NCBI GenBank assembly: GCA_024281135.1
Contig: JAMXLG010000008.1
Location: 1 to 29,448, forward strand
DNA length: 29,448 bases
Reading direction: 5' to 3'
Source: Vulcanimicrobiia bacterium
GTDB taxonomy: Bacteria > Eremiobacterota > Eremiobacteria > Baltobacterales > Baltobacteraceae
How positions within the stretch are numbered: the stretch's first letter is position 1; every line of letters starts with the position of its first letter. The notes beneath the pieces were generated by a model. It made no database searches and was not told where the DNA came from. It worked only from the letters and a program-made list of their open reading frames with translations. Of the stretch, positions 16,501-23,478 are shown piece after piece. A program made the translations under genes and the position numbers.

Positions 16501-16653
16501 GCATCGCGTCTGCGCGACTATCTGGCCTTCCAGATGAACTCGCTCGACCTCGCCTATGCGGCGCCGACCCAAGCCCAGCAAGACGCCTACACCGAACTCA
16601 AAGCCAAAACAGACGACGCCATCGCTAAGTTAAAGAGCATCGCCGGCCTGTAG
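13558..16653 (+). CDS. Secreted VPS10/sortilin-type Asp-box propeller protein, copy 3
   Basis: This third paralogue has 1031 residues: signal peptide (MNRFVATVVAVAFAAAPLVAPASA), eleven Asp-box motifs (TTDGGKTW, TTDGGAHW, SDDYGQTW and others), the conserved THGRSFWVLDNLAFIEDLA block, an Ig/FlgD-like region (TPATLSFVDANGKTVHSF) and a helical tail ending KLKSIAGL. It contains no cysteine. Some segments follow copy 1 (NQPTGQFYHI, YGAQQDEGAFE, YATGEEQ, APASAANSASQKLLSKLEW). Others follow copy 2 (TSMGHVFKP, GANNIVMDA, GLGDNHI, HLVPTDDFRD). It therefore looks mosaic. As with the others, the start has no Shine-Dalgarno site and lies in a potential hairpin. The gene has its own upstream terminator, so it should be transcribed independently of copy 2. 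Function is unknown. Confidence 0.88.
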   Translation: MNRFVATVVAVAFAAAPLVAPASAANSASQKLLSKLEWRSIGPYIGGRVVAVAGVPNQPHLFYMGSVQGGVWKSENAGNSWENISDGKMGNVANGIGAIAVATSNSKIIYAGTGESDIRQDFAQGDGIYKSTDAGDSWHYAGLRETRQTSSLVIDPRNPDVVYATSMGHVFKPNPDRGVYKTTDGGKTWNKILFVDDNTGANNIVMDAHNPNVLYATMWQAQRTPGTLISGGPGSAIYKTTDGGAHWTKISSNPGFAHGTLGKIGVAVAPNNSRVVYAMVQAQDGGVFRSDDAGATWTRVNDEWKLRQRAFYYEAVYVDPTNWKVAYAPEVDSVFKTTDGGHTWHPLGPGLGDNHIIWINPRDPKILIIGDDGGANVSLDGGKTFSTTYNQPTGQFYHIALDGQFPYHVYGAQQDEGAFELPSASNEGLGLNTVHAVALGESTYVAVDPRNPTVTYGAGYYSSLAQLNYATGEEQNVSPWAIYKSGVAAVDQKYRFGWTHPVMFSPSEPHVLFETSQVVFRSDDYGQTWKAISPDLTRNDKSTEGMSGGPVYPDQTGAEMFPDIASLGLSPANKDVMWAGSADGLVHVTTDGGAHWKDVTPKAMPQWIQISSIEPSQTDAGTAFISASRHMWDDNRPYIYKTTDYGAHWTAMMNGIPEDQTVFAVRIDPREPRVMFAGTRSTVYVSLDGGAQWQPLTLNLPITEVRDIQVNARQGQVAVATHGRSFWVLDNLAFIEDLARGSSLQTSTAQLFQPETAWLTHAYGGGGFLPNAGDNPDYGATVYYNLPSNYNGRTPATLSFVDANGKTVHSFSLHLKNKKEKELTNDQLVAMDAISVADYHLRRETAAEPGMNSFDWDLTYTPPAEIRGAHLVPTDDFRDTMDGPTVLPGDYTVVLTYGGTTIKAPLKVQVDPRFDPPADALQARLNLANQYVELLNALNSTTNAALEKRAQLPAAKQAQLDRAIAEVVELRFHSSEADVVYASRLRDYLAFQMNSLDLAYAAPTQAQQDAYTELKAKTDDAIAKLKSIAGL

Positions 16654-16656
16654 TCC

Positions 16657-16706
16657 CCCGTGTCACCATGAGCAACCTCCGTGTCACCCTGAGCTTGTCG
16701 AAGGGA
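16657..16706. repeat. Dispersed intergenic repeat, partial plus full copy
   Basis: A degenerate copy (CCCGTGTCACCATGAGC, 16657-16673) is followed by a fuller copy at 16679-16706 containing GTGTCACCCTGAGCTTGTCG and AAGGGA. As at 306-354, the element occurs as two units in direct orientation with a 20- to 22-base period. It lies between the stop of copy 3 and its terminator. Confidence 0.75.
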
Positions 16707-16716
16707 AGCCACGAAT

Positions 16717-16756
16717 CAAAAGCCCGCCGCAACTCGGCGGGCTTTCTTTATCTTTG
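16717..16756 (+). terminator. Intrinsic terminator after Asp-box copy 3
   Basis: AGCCCGCCG (16721-16729) and CGGCGGGCT (16735-16743) form a 9-bp stem with loop CAACT, followed by TTCTTTATCTTT. The stem is the same as in the terminator at 13482-13520, with a different loop. It ends about 15 bases before the next gene. Confidence 0.9.
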
Positions 16757-16770
16757 CTGAAGTCATCCCC

Positions 16771-17973
16771 GTGTTCGCCGCGTTCTTCGTCCTTCTCGTC
16801 GCTGTCTGGCCAATGTATCAATTGCAGCCTGACCACGACGCCGTATTGCCGGGAAGCACGCAAAGTCTACGCTGGCACCATCGTTTCGAAGGAAAAATCA
16901 ACGGTGGACTCGCGATCGTCAACGGCTCAGTCTTTGTCGAATCGATGGACGGACAGGTAAGCGCACTCGATGCGCGCACCGGCGAGCTTCGATGGTCGAC
17001 GCCGGTTACCAACGTCGTGATGACGACGCCGATCGTCACCGGGAACACTGTGATCGTCGGCACCGGAACAAGCGCCGTGTTAGAACAAGATCAGAACCGC
17101 GTCATCTGGGGCCGTCCGCAAGGCGATGCGATCGTTGCGCTCGATACCCGAAACGGTCGTGTTCGATGGCAGCAAAGCACGATCGGCGAGGACATGGGAA
17201 GTCCCGCGCTCGCAACGGTCGGTTCGCGCAACGCCGTTATCTTCGCAAACGGCGATGAACACGTGCGCGCGCTGGACGCGCAAACAGGAACGTCGTTGTG
17301 GGAGACGCCGGTACGCGGAGTCGATTCGATGAGTTCCGCCACGTACGACGCGGGTGCGGTTTTTCTGATTGTCGGTGGTCCGGCAAATTGGAAGCTTCCC
17401 GATCGATTGCTTTCGATCGACGCAACAGACGGCGGCATCCGCTGGCGCGCACCGTACGGAAATGCTGATTGCTCTCCAACCGTTGCCGGCGGCCGCGTCT
17501 TTGTCGAAGGATCAGCATCTACCTCAGGACGTCCACCGGACCGCAACGCGTTCAACGACGTCACCGCAGTCGACGAGCGGACCGGTGCACAGCTGTGGCG
17601 CTGGAATTCCGGTTTCGGCACATTCGACAACATCGGTTCCGATGAAGAAGCCATCGCCGGTCTCGCCGCCGACGCAACCTTCTACGAGAGTCTGCCGGCG
17701 CCAAAACAGTTCGCGGCGTTCGACGAACGCACGGGGCACACTCGCTGGATCATCAACACGCATGGCGCCGTAAAAATGAGCGCGGTCGAAAACAATGGAC
17801 GACTCTACTTCGGAGACACCGCAGGGATCTTGTACGTCGTCGATGCACGCACCGGCCGCATCTTCTCGCAATCCACGTATCCGCGCTTCTTTTCCACGTC
17901 ATCACCCGTAATCGTGGGCAACACACTGTACATCGCCGGAGACGACACGGTGTACGCGCTTCCTGTGCCCTAG
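16771..17973 (+). CDS. PQQ-like beta-propeller repeat protein, exported
   Basis: This 400-residue protein has an N-terminal hydrophobic signal or anchor (MFAAFFVLLVAVWP). Repeats of the PQQ/BamB-like type follow: VSALDARTGELRWSTPV, IVALDTRNGRVRWQQ, VRALDAQTGTSLWETPV, LLSIDATDGGIRWRAP, VTAVDERTGAQLWRW, FAAFDERTGHTRWII and LYVVDARTGRIF. Seven to eight such A-x-D-x-x-T/N-G-x-x-x-W units imply a single propeller. The catalytic residues of quinoprotein dehydrogenases are not evident, so a binding or scaffold role is more likely than an enzyme. The GTG start lies 15 bases after a terminator with no good ribosome-binding site; an internal ATG at 16813 would remove the signal. The stop codon overlaps that of the convergent next gene by 4 bases. 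Confidence 0.8.
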   Translation: MFAAFFVLLVAVWPMYQLQPDHDAVLPGSTQSLRWHHRFEGKINGGLAIVNGSVFVESMDGQVSALDARTGELRWSTPVTNVVMTTPIVTGNTVIVGTGTSAVLEQDQNRVIWGRPQGDAIVALDTRNGRVRWQQSTIGEDMGSPALATVGSRNAVIFANGDEHVRALDAQTGTSLWETPVRGVDSMSSATYDAGAVFLIVGGPANWKLPDRLLSIDATDGGIRWRAPYGNADCSPTVAGGRVFVEGSASTSGRPPDRNAFNDVTAVDERTGAQLWRWNSGFGTFDNIGSDEEAIAGLAADATFYESLPAPKQFAAFDERTGHTRWIINTHGAVKMSAVENNGRLYFGDTAGILYVVDARTGRIFSQSTYPRFFSTSSPVIVGNTLYIAGDDTVYALPVP

Positions 17974-18644
17974 AACACCCCGGGTACCATCCGCCATCTA
18001 ACGCGCGAACAATACGCCGTGTATCCCGGCAGCGAACGTGACAACAGAGCTTCTTCGTCAAATAACCGCCACAGCAGCGCCGGAAACGTTGCGCCAAACG
18101 CAGCTAGTCCCCACCATGAACCAAGCGCAAGCGGGGTTCCGATAAACAACAATAGTGCGCCGGCGTACATCGGGTGACGCACGACGGAATACGGCCCCGT
18201 GTCGACGACGTGTTGGTCCGGCATCACATCGACGATTGCCGACGTAAACGTGTTTTCCTTATACACGAAGAAGATGATGACGAAAGATAGCGCCGTTAGT
18301 ACATCACCGGCGATCGCTACGACGAGGGGAACGGTCGACCAATGAAAGCGATGATCTAGTGCCGGAACGAGCAAGATTCCGATGAAACCGAGCGACGCGA
18401 TCGTCATGATGACTTGCTCGACAAGCCGCTTTTCAGCCCACGGTCCCGCGTCGACGCGACGTGCAAGTAGCGCCGGATCATTTTTCATAACGTAAAGCGT
18501 GATCAGCAGCGACGCGGTGACAAAGATGCCGAGATAGACCCACGCTTCCGTGTAGCGAAGCGTACCCGCGCCACCGAAAAGCACAAGTGCCATCACGGCA
18601 ACAAGCGCAAGGAATCCGAGCCCACCTTTGGCTATGACCGTCAT
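17970..18644 (-). CDS. Isoprenylcysteine carboxylmethyltransferase-like membrane protein
   Basis: This 224-residue protein has about five membrane segments. The C-terminal signature is that of the ICMT/PEMT-like membrane methyltransferase family: DTGPYSVVRHPMYAGALL (148-165, with R156-H157-P158), then EEALLSRSLPGYTAYCSRVR (197-216). In eukaryotes and some bacteria, this fold binds S-adenosylmethionine and methylates lipid-linked or hydrophobic substrates. Bacterial homologues like this one have mostly unknown substrates. The gene is divergent from the DUF1036 gene, 80 bases away, and convergent with the PQQ-type gene, sharing 4 bases at the stops. Confidence 0.82.
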   Translation of the reverse strand: MTVIAKGGLGFLALVAVMALVLFGGAGTLRYTEAWVYLGIFVTASLLITLYVMKNDPALLARRVDAGPWAEKRLVEQVIMTIASLGFIGILLVPALDHRFHWSTVPLVVAIAGDVLTALSFVIIFFVYKENTFTSAIVDVMPDQHVVDTGPYSVVRHPMYAGALLLFIGTPLALGSWWGLAAFGATFPALLWRLFDEEALLSRSLPGYTAYCSRVRWRMVPGVF

Positions 18645-18724
18645 GCCGGCTAGTTCGCTCGTGCCGATGCCCTTTCCCTAAACTTTCCTTGAGCTGCGAT
18701 ACCGTGAGCGCGGAGGAAGTGGCC

Positions 18725-19180
18725 ATGCGATACATTCTTGCGGTGCTCATCTTCGGTGGAGCGTTCGTCGCCGCGGCGGCCCGGGCGGATGCCAACGTTC
18801 ACTTCTGTAACGCGACGCCGCTGCCGGTGTCCGTTGCAATCGCCATGCAGTGGACGAACGCCATTGGTGCATCGTATCAGGCGGTGGAGGGGTGGTACAC
18901 GATCGAGGGCGGACAATGCGAAACGCCGCTTCCGTTTGACCCCTCGATGCGATCGCTCGCGTTCTACTACGCAGCGAATTCGCACGACGACACCTGGGAC
19001 AAGCTCGCCGAACCGCGATCGTATTGCGTCAATGAGTTGGAGAGCTTCCGCAACTGGAACTCGTTCGAAGAAACGACCTGCGAACCGCCCGCGAGCAAGC
19101 GCGAATTCCGTCATATATTGACGGGACGCAACGATCAGACGGTTGTGTTCTTAGCTCCCGACGCGAGCTTGAGTATTTAG
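18725..19180 (+). CDS. DUF1036 family exported protein
   Basis: This 151-residue protein has a signal peptide (residues 1-22, MRYILAVLIFGGAFVAAAARA) and a mature domain with four cysteines at 28, 65, 101 and 119. The patterns VHFCNATPLPVSVAI, EGWYTIEGGQCETPLP and RSYCVNE match the DUF1036 family (CN-T at the start, GWW/GWY-TI-PG-C in the middle). That suggests a small disulfide-bonded periplasmic domain of unknown role. ATG 18725 is preferred over the upstream in-frame ATG at 18689 because GGAGGAAG precedes it and the signal peptide starts there. Its stop overlaps that of the convergent beta-lactamase-fold gene by 4 bases. Confidence 0.82.
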   Translation: MRYILAVLIFGGAFVAAAARADANVHFCNATPLPVSVAIAMQWTNAIGASYQAVEGWYTIEGGQCETPLPFDPSMRSLAFYYAANSHDDTWDKLAEPRSYCVNELESFRNWNSFEETTCEPPASKREFRHILTGRNDQTVVFLAPDASLSI

Positions 19181-20187
19181 CGGCCGCCGTCTCCGTTTAC
19201 GCCTTTGTTATCGATCGCGGCGTTGGGGTTGGACCAGTAGCGGACGTCGGGCGCGGTGATCGTGGTTGCTTCTGCGGCGATCGGTTGGAAGCCGGCGATG
19301 GTGCGCCAGCGCGCGAGCCGTGCTTCTTGTTCGAAGGCCATAAGCGAGAGTGAACGGATGAACGAGCGGCCGGTGGAGAGCGACGGCAGATGCGTCGTCA
19401 TCACGGCAATGACGTACGGGGCGTCTTCTTCAAAGACGATACCGACGTCGTTTAGCGTATCGAAAAAGCTTCCCGTCTTATGTGCGATCGGTACGTCGAC
19501 GGGAAGCGGTTCGGGAAGCAGAGTGTTGATTTGGTCTTCTTCGAGGATCGAGATCATCTCGTTCGACGACCACTCGTCGATTAATTGACGCCGCGCCATC
19601 ATCGCAAGCAGGCGTACCATGTCGGCCGGTGACGAGCGAAGTGCGCTGCGTACCGACCAACTCGACGTGCGAACATCGCTCGAGAGATGGGTGCGATAAA
19701 GGCCGAGATCCGCCATGGTCGCGTTGATGCGATGGCGGCCGACGAGACGAATCAGCATGTTCGTTGCCGTGTTGTCGCTGATGTCGATCATCTTCGAAAG
19801 CAAATCGGAGACGGAATACGTACTGCCGGCCGGCGCGTCACAAAGAACGCCCGACCCGTAATCTTTGTCGCTCGCACGGAGCGTGACACGCCGGTTCAGA
19901 TCGAAACGGCCCGCCTCGAGTTGGTGGAACACTTCGACCATGACGGGGACTTTGATGGTCGACGCAGCGGGCATGGGTGAATTGGCGTTGTAGCCGGCGC
20001 GAAATCCGGTCGAGAGGTCGAGGACTTCGACGGCGGACGAAGCGGGCAAGCGAGCTGCCAGATGACGTAGTTCGAGGTTTAGCGACTGAACCGGCCCGGG
20101 CGCATTCATCGCACGCGCCGGAGCAACGTACGTTAAAGCCACGACGAGCGTAGCGAGAGCAAGCGCAAGAACGCGATGCACACCCAT
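19177..20187 (-). CDS. Class A beta-lactamase-fold serine hydrolase lacking Glu166
   Basis: This 336-residue exported protein has a signal peptide (residues 1-26, ending APARA). The class A active-site elements are in the right order and spacing: S76-T-I-K79 (SxxK), S137-D138-N139 (SDN) and K237-T238-G239 (KTG). However, no glutamate occurs between residues 140 and 200, where the omega loop should carry the deacylating Glu166; the region reads SSDVRTSSWSVRSALRSSPADM. The protein may bind and acylate beta-lactams or peptidoglycan peptides but would be expected to deacylate poorly. It could instead be a D,D-peptidase-like member of the Beta-lactamase2 family. The start at ATG 20187 is chosen for the signal peptide; an upstream in-frame ATG at 20241 has none of these features. 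It is not strong evidence for resistance. Confidence 0.82.
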   Translation of the reverse strand: MGVHRVLALALATLVVALTYVAPARAMNAPGPVQSLNLELRHLAARLPASSAVEVLDLSTGFRAGYNANSPMPAASTIKVPVMVEVFHQLEAGRFDLNRRVTLRASDKDYGSGVLCDAPAGSTYSVSDLLSKMIDISDNTATNMLIRLVGRHRINATMADLGLYRTHLSSDVRTSSWSVRSALRSSPADMVRLLAMMARRQLIDEWSSNEMISILEEDQINTLLPEPLPVDVPIAHKTGSFFDTLNDVGIVFEEDAPYVIAVMTTHLPSLSTGRSFIRSLSLMAFEQEARLARWRTIAGFQPIAAEATTITAPDVRYWSNPNAAIDNKGVNGDGGR

Positions 20188-20241
20188 ACGGTTTTTATCG
20201 GTCACTTTGCGCGCAATTATAACAATCGCGCACAACCGCAA

Positions 20242-21099
20242 TCAATAGGGAACGCCGTCGGAAGCGGGCGCGCGAACGCGTCCCGTAATGCCTGCGAGCG
20301 CAACGAGGGCCGCGACATATGGAAGCGCTTGCATCGCGTCGGCGGGCAACCACGAAATTTTACCTTGCAACACGTACTGCAACGCTTCGAAGAGGCCGAA
20401 GACAAGCGATGCAGCCGTCGCGCCAAGCGGATTCCACCTACCAAAGATTACTGCAGCGAGCGCGATAAAGCCGCGACCCGCAGTCATGCCGTCGCTGTAG
20501 AGATTCAACTCACCGATCGAGAGAAACGCTCCACCAAGTCCCGCGAGTGCGCCGCTCAGCGTCACAGCTAAAGTCCGCAATGCAAGCGGATCGAGGCCGG
20601 CGGCAGCAGCTGCACGCGGATTTTCGCCGCAAGCGCGAACGCGAAGACCCCATCGTGTCCTAAAGAGCAACCACTGCAGCGTAGCTGCTAGTGCAAATGC
20701 GAGTACGACAAGGACCCAGTACCGGCTCCCGAGCGCGTTGACTTGTTTACTCGCGCCGGGCTGATTAAAGACGAGCACGAGACCATAGGCAGCGCCACCC
20801 GCGCAAATCAGATTGATTCCGGTGCCGGCCACGATCTGATCGACCTTGAAGCGCGTCGCGGCGACGCCGAGGACGAGTCCCGCAAGCGCTCCGGCAGCGA
20901 TGCCTGCTAGCACACCGAGCAAGGGGGCATTCGTTGCAAATGCGACCAGAGCGGCGGTGAACGCGCCTGCCGCCATCATGCCATCGAGCCCGATGTTGAT
21001 GATCCCCGAGCGTTCGGAGATGACGCCCCCGAGCGCGGCGTACACGATCGGCGTCGCTTTGATCAGCGTCAGGACGACGAGTGCGGGAAGTATCTCCAT
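20242..21099 (-). CDS. Nucleoside-type ABC transporter permease (second)
   Basis: This 285-residue protein has about 8-9 membrane segments and belongs to the branched-chain/ribose-type permease family in the BMP-associated branch (NupC/YufQ-like). Typical segments are TPIVYAALGGVISERSGIINIGLDGMM near residues 13-39, then LRVRACGENPRAAAAAGLD, the cytoplasmic coupling loop that touches the ATPase, and GALAGLGGAFLSIG. The ATG at 21099 shares one base with the stop of the first permease (TGATG). It is the last gene of the four-gene operon. A longer in-frame extension upstream overlaps the first permease and is not real. Confidence 0.9.
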   Translation of the reverse strand: MEILPALVVLTLIKATPIVYAALGGVISERSGIINIGLDGMMAAGAFTAALVAFATNAPLLGVLAGIAAGALAGLVLGVAATRFKVDQIVAGTGINLICAGGAAYGLVLVFNQPGASKQVNALGSRYWVLVVLAFALAATLQWLLFRTRWGLRVRACGENPRAAAAAGLDPLALRTLAVTLSGALAGLGGAFLSIGELNLYSDGMTAGRGFIALAAVIFGRWNPLGATAASLVFGLFEALQYVLQGKISWLPADAMQALPYVAALVALAGITGRVRAPASDGVPY

Positions 21100-22121
21100 C
21101 ACGCGGCCTGCACGTTCTCGATACGCGTCGCGACGTACCGGCGCGCAGCAAGCACGAGAATGATCAACCCTTCGATCACGTGGATCGCATCTTTCGGAAC
21201 TTGCGCACTGGCCTGCATCGCGAGCCCGCCCGACTCTAAAATGCCAAAACCAAACGCGGCGAGGCAGATCCACAGTGGTTGTAAGTCGCCGACGAGCGCG
21301 ACCGCAATCGCCGTGAAACCATATCCAGGCGAGAGCTGCGTGTTGAACCGGTGCAGTTCGCCCGTCACGATCGAAGCGCCGCCGATGCCTGCAATCGCGC
21401 CGGAGAGCGTCAACGAGAGCCAGGTCAAACGCGCGATGTTGATACCGTTGCGCCTCGCGGCTTCCGGCGCTTCGCCTGCGGCAGTTAACTCATAGCCGAA
21501 GACGGTCGCGCGAAAGACCCACGCCAGTACGACGGCGATCGTGACCGCCAGCAGCAACGCGGCCGACAAGCGCGTGTGCGGAATAAGCGTAGGAAGCCAA
21601 TACGATTGCGGAAGCCACGCCGTCTCGGCGCCGGTCGCGAGCGGGCCTTTGAGCGGGCCGCTTACAAGCGTGAGCGCAACTGAAGCCGCGACGAAATTCA
21701 GCATCAGCGTCGAGATGATCTCGCTTGCGTTGAAGCGCGCCTTCATCCATCCCGCAATCCCGCCCCAAATGCCGCCGCCGATTGCGCCGAGCACTAGCAT
21801 GATCACGATCGCGAGCACCGGCGGTACATGCATTTGCGCGCCCGCAGCTCCCGCAAGCAGCGCACCCATGAGGAGCTGTCCCTCTGCGCCTATATTGAAC
21901 AGGCCCGCGCGAAACGCGAGCGCGATGCCGAGCGCGGGAAACAGCAACGCCGTCGTTGCGACGAGCGTTTCGCCGAGTTGATTGCTCCCGCCGAGCGCGC
22001 CGTAGAGTAACGCCGAAAATCCGTCGATCGGATTCGTTCCTGCGACGATCATCGCGAGCGACATGAGCACGATGACGAGTACGATCGCGCCGAGCGCTCC
22101 GAATCGATTGAATGCGTTCAT
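21099..22121 (-). CDS. Nucleoside-type ABC transporter permease (first)
   Basis: This 340-residue permease of the NupB/YufP type has about 9-10 membrane segments. Characteristic parts are FPALGIALAFRAGLFNIGAEGQLLMGALLAG near residues 61-91, ARFNASEIISTLMLNFVA (the NEVI/NASEII loop typical of this subfamily) and the coupling loop ELTAAGEAPEAARRNGINIAR. It forms the heteromeric membrane channel together with the following permease. Its ATG overlaps the ATPase stop by 4 bases (ATGA), and its stop shares a base with the next start, indicating tight coupling in one operon. Confidence 0.9.
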   Translation of the reverse strand: MNAFNRFGALGAIVLVIVLMSLAMIVAGTNPIDGFSALLYGALGGSNQLGETLVATTALLFPALGIALAFRAGLFNIGAEGQLLMGALLAGAAGAQMHVPPVLAIVIMLVLGAIGGGIWGGIAGWMKARFNASEIISTLMLNFVAASVALTLVSGPLKGPLATGAETAWLPQSYWLPTLIPHTRLSAALLLAVTIAVVLAWVFRATVFGYELTAAGEAPEAARRNGINIARLTWLSLTLSGAIAGIGGASIVTGELHRFNTQLSPGYGFTAIAVALVGDLQPLWICLAAFGFGILESGGLAMQASAQVPKDAIHVIEGLIILVLAARRYVATRIENVQAA

Positions 22122-23476
22122 GAAAGGCCCGCCATGAGACGTCCGATCGCCGCGCGGTCGAAAGCGGATCGTTCGAATTCACCGAGTATGCGTCCGCGAT
22201 ACATCACTGCGATGCGATCCGCGACAGCGAGCAGTTCGTCGAGTTCGAACGAAATGAGGACGACCGCCGCGCCGGCGTTGCGCGCTTCGATCAACCGCGA
22301 CTGCACCAGCGCCGCAGCGCCGACGTCGATACCGCGCGTCGGATTGTATGCGAGCACGATTTCGGGACGATCGATCAGTGCTCGGCCGACGACGATTTTC
22401 TGCTGATTCCCGCCGGAAAGTGTCTTGACCGCAACGTCGAGGGTCGCTGCGCGAACGTCGAAACGTTCGGCGATCGTCTTTGCATCGCAGCGCGCGCGTT
22501 CGCGATCGAGCAACGCTCCGCGGCGCAGCACATGTTGCCGTCCTAGTATGACGTTGTCGACGATCGACGAGCCCATCACGAGGCCTTCCGCATGACGGTC
22601 TTGCGGGATGATTCCGATTGCCGGACGATCGACCATCGCGGCGATACTATCGGCGAGCGTCGTTTGTCCGTTGCCTTCGACGCCGGCGATGCCGACGATT
22701 TCACCCGAGCGAACATCTAGCGACAGGTCGCCCGTATGTACGGAGAGATATGGCGTCACCGGTCGTTCTTCGCGTTGCGCAACTTGCGGAATCGCGCCGC
22801 CGACCATCGTATGCGCAATTGCGTCGGCGGTAGTTGACGACGTCGGCATCGTCGCGATGATCTTTCCATGCCGCATGACGGTGACGGTCGATGAATAAGC
22901 CATCACTTCTTGCAATTTGTGCGTGACGATCATGATTGCAGCGCCGCGCGCGGCAAGGCTTTGCACTGTTTGGAAAAACGACTCGATTTCCGAAGGCGCG
23001 AGCGCGGCGGTAGGTTCATCGAGAAGAAGCACTGACGGCTCACGATCCAACTCGCGAAGCAGCTCGACACGTTGTTGCACGCCGATCGGCAGCGTTTCGA
23101 CGATTGCATCCGGGTCGATGGCCAATCCGTTGCGATCGGCAATCGCGCGTACTCGTTCTCGCGCGGCGCGTGCATCGAGTTGCCACCCGCGCCGCGGTTC
23201 GCGTCCGAGCAACACGTTCTCCCACACACGCAGCCGGCCAACCAGTTCAAAATGCTGGTGAACGAGCCCAACCGTACCACGCGCAATAACCGTGCCACCG
23301 TCGGGTTTTAATTCGCCGAACGCAATCGCTGAAAGGGTTGATTTTCCCGCGCCGTTCTCGCCGACGAGTGCGTGAATTTCGCCCGGGTAGAGCGCGAGAT
23401 CGGCGTTATCGACGGCCACGACGCCGGGGAAGGCTTTGACAATCGATCGCAACTCGAGCGCCGGTTCACGATGCAC
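22118..23476 (-). CDS. Nucleoside-type ABC transporter, double ATPase subunit
   Basis: This 452-residue protein has two fused ABC domains and energises the importer. Domain 1 has Walker A GENGAGKST (39-47), Q-loop region LVHQHFEL, a degenerate signature LPIGVQQ (129-135) and Walker B SVLLLDEPTAALAP. Domain 2 has a defective Walker A (GVEGNGQTT, Q271 for the lysine), an intact signature LSGGNQQK (353-360) and a weakened Walker B (IVLAYNPTRGID). This split of functional motifs is normal for the RbsA/NupA class, which has one working ATP site. It is shorter than the usual 500-510 residues; part of the loss lies between Walker A and the Q-loop, where about 15 residues are missing. The GTG start is 2 bases after the lipoprotein gene stop. 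Confidence 0.9.
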   Translation of the reverse strand: MHREPALELRSIVKAFPGVVAVDNADLALYPGEIHALVGENGAGKSTLSAIAFGELKPDGGTVIARGTVGLVHQHFELVGRLRVWENVLLGREPRRGWQLDARAARERVRAIADRNGLAIDPDAIVETLPIGVQQRVELLRELDREPSVLLLDEPTAALAPSEIESFFQTVQSLAARGAAIMIVTHKLQEVMAYSSTVTVMRHGKIIATMPTSSTTADAIAHTMVGGAIPQVAQREERPVTPYLSVHTGDLSLDVRSGEIVGIAGVEGNGQTTLADSIAAMVDRPAIGIIPQDRHAEGLVMGSSIVDNVILGRQHVLRRGALLDRERARCDAKTIAERFDVRAATLDVAVKTLSGGNQQKIVVGRALIDRPEIVLAYNPTRGIDVGAAALVQSRLIEARNAGAAVVLISFELDELLAVADRIAVMYRGRILGEFERSAFDRAAIGRLMAGLS

Positions 23477-23478
23477 GC

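Noticed and set aside
7200..16653. CRISPR or microsatellite interpretation of the repeated sequence
   Set aside because: The repeats are diverged coding paralogues with 3-kb units and Asp-box periodicity, not short direct repeats with spacers.
20242..21273. 58-residue N-terminal extension of the second permease
   Set aside because: It reads the 3' end of the first permease gene in another frame; ATG 21099 overlaps the preceding stop and starts the normal membrane segment.
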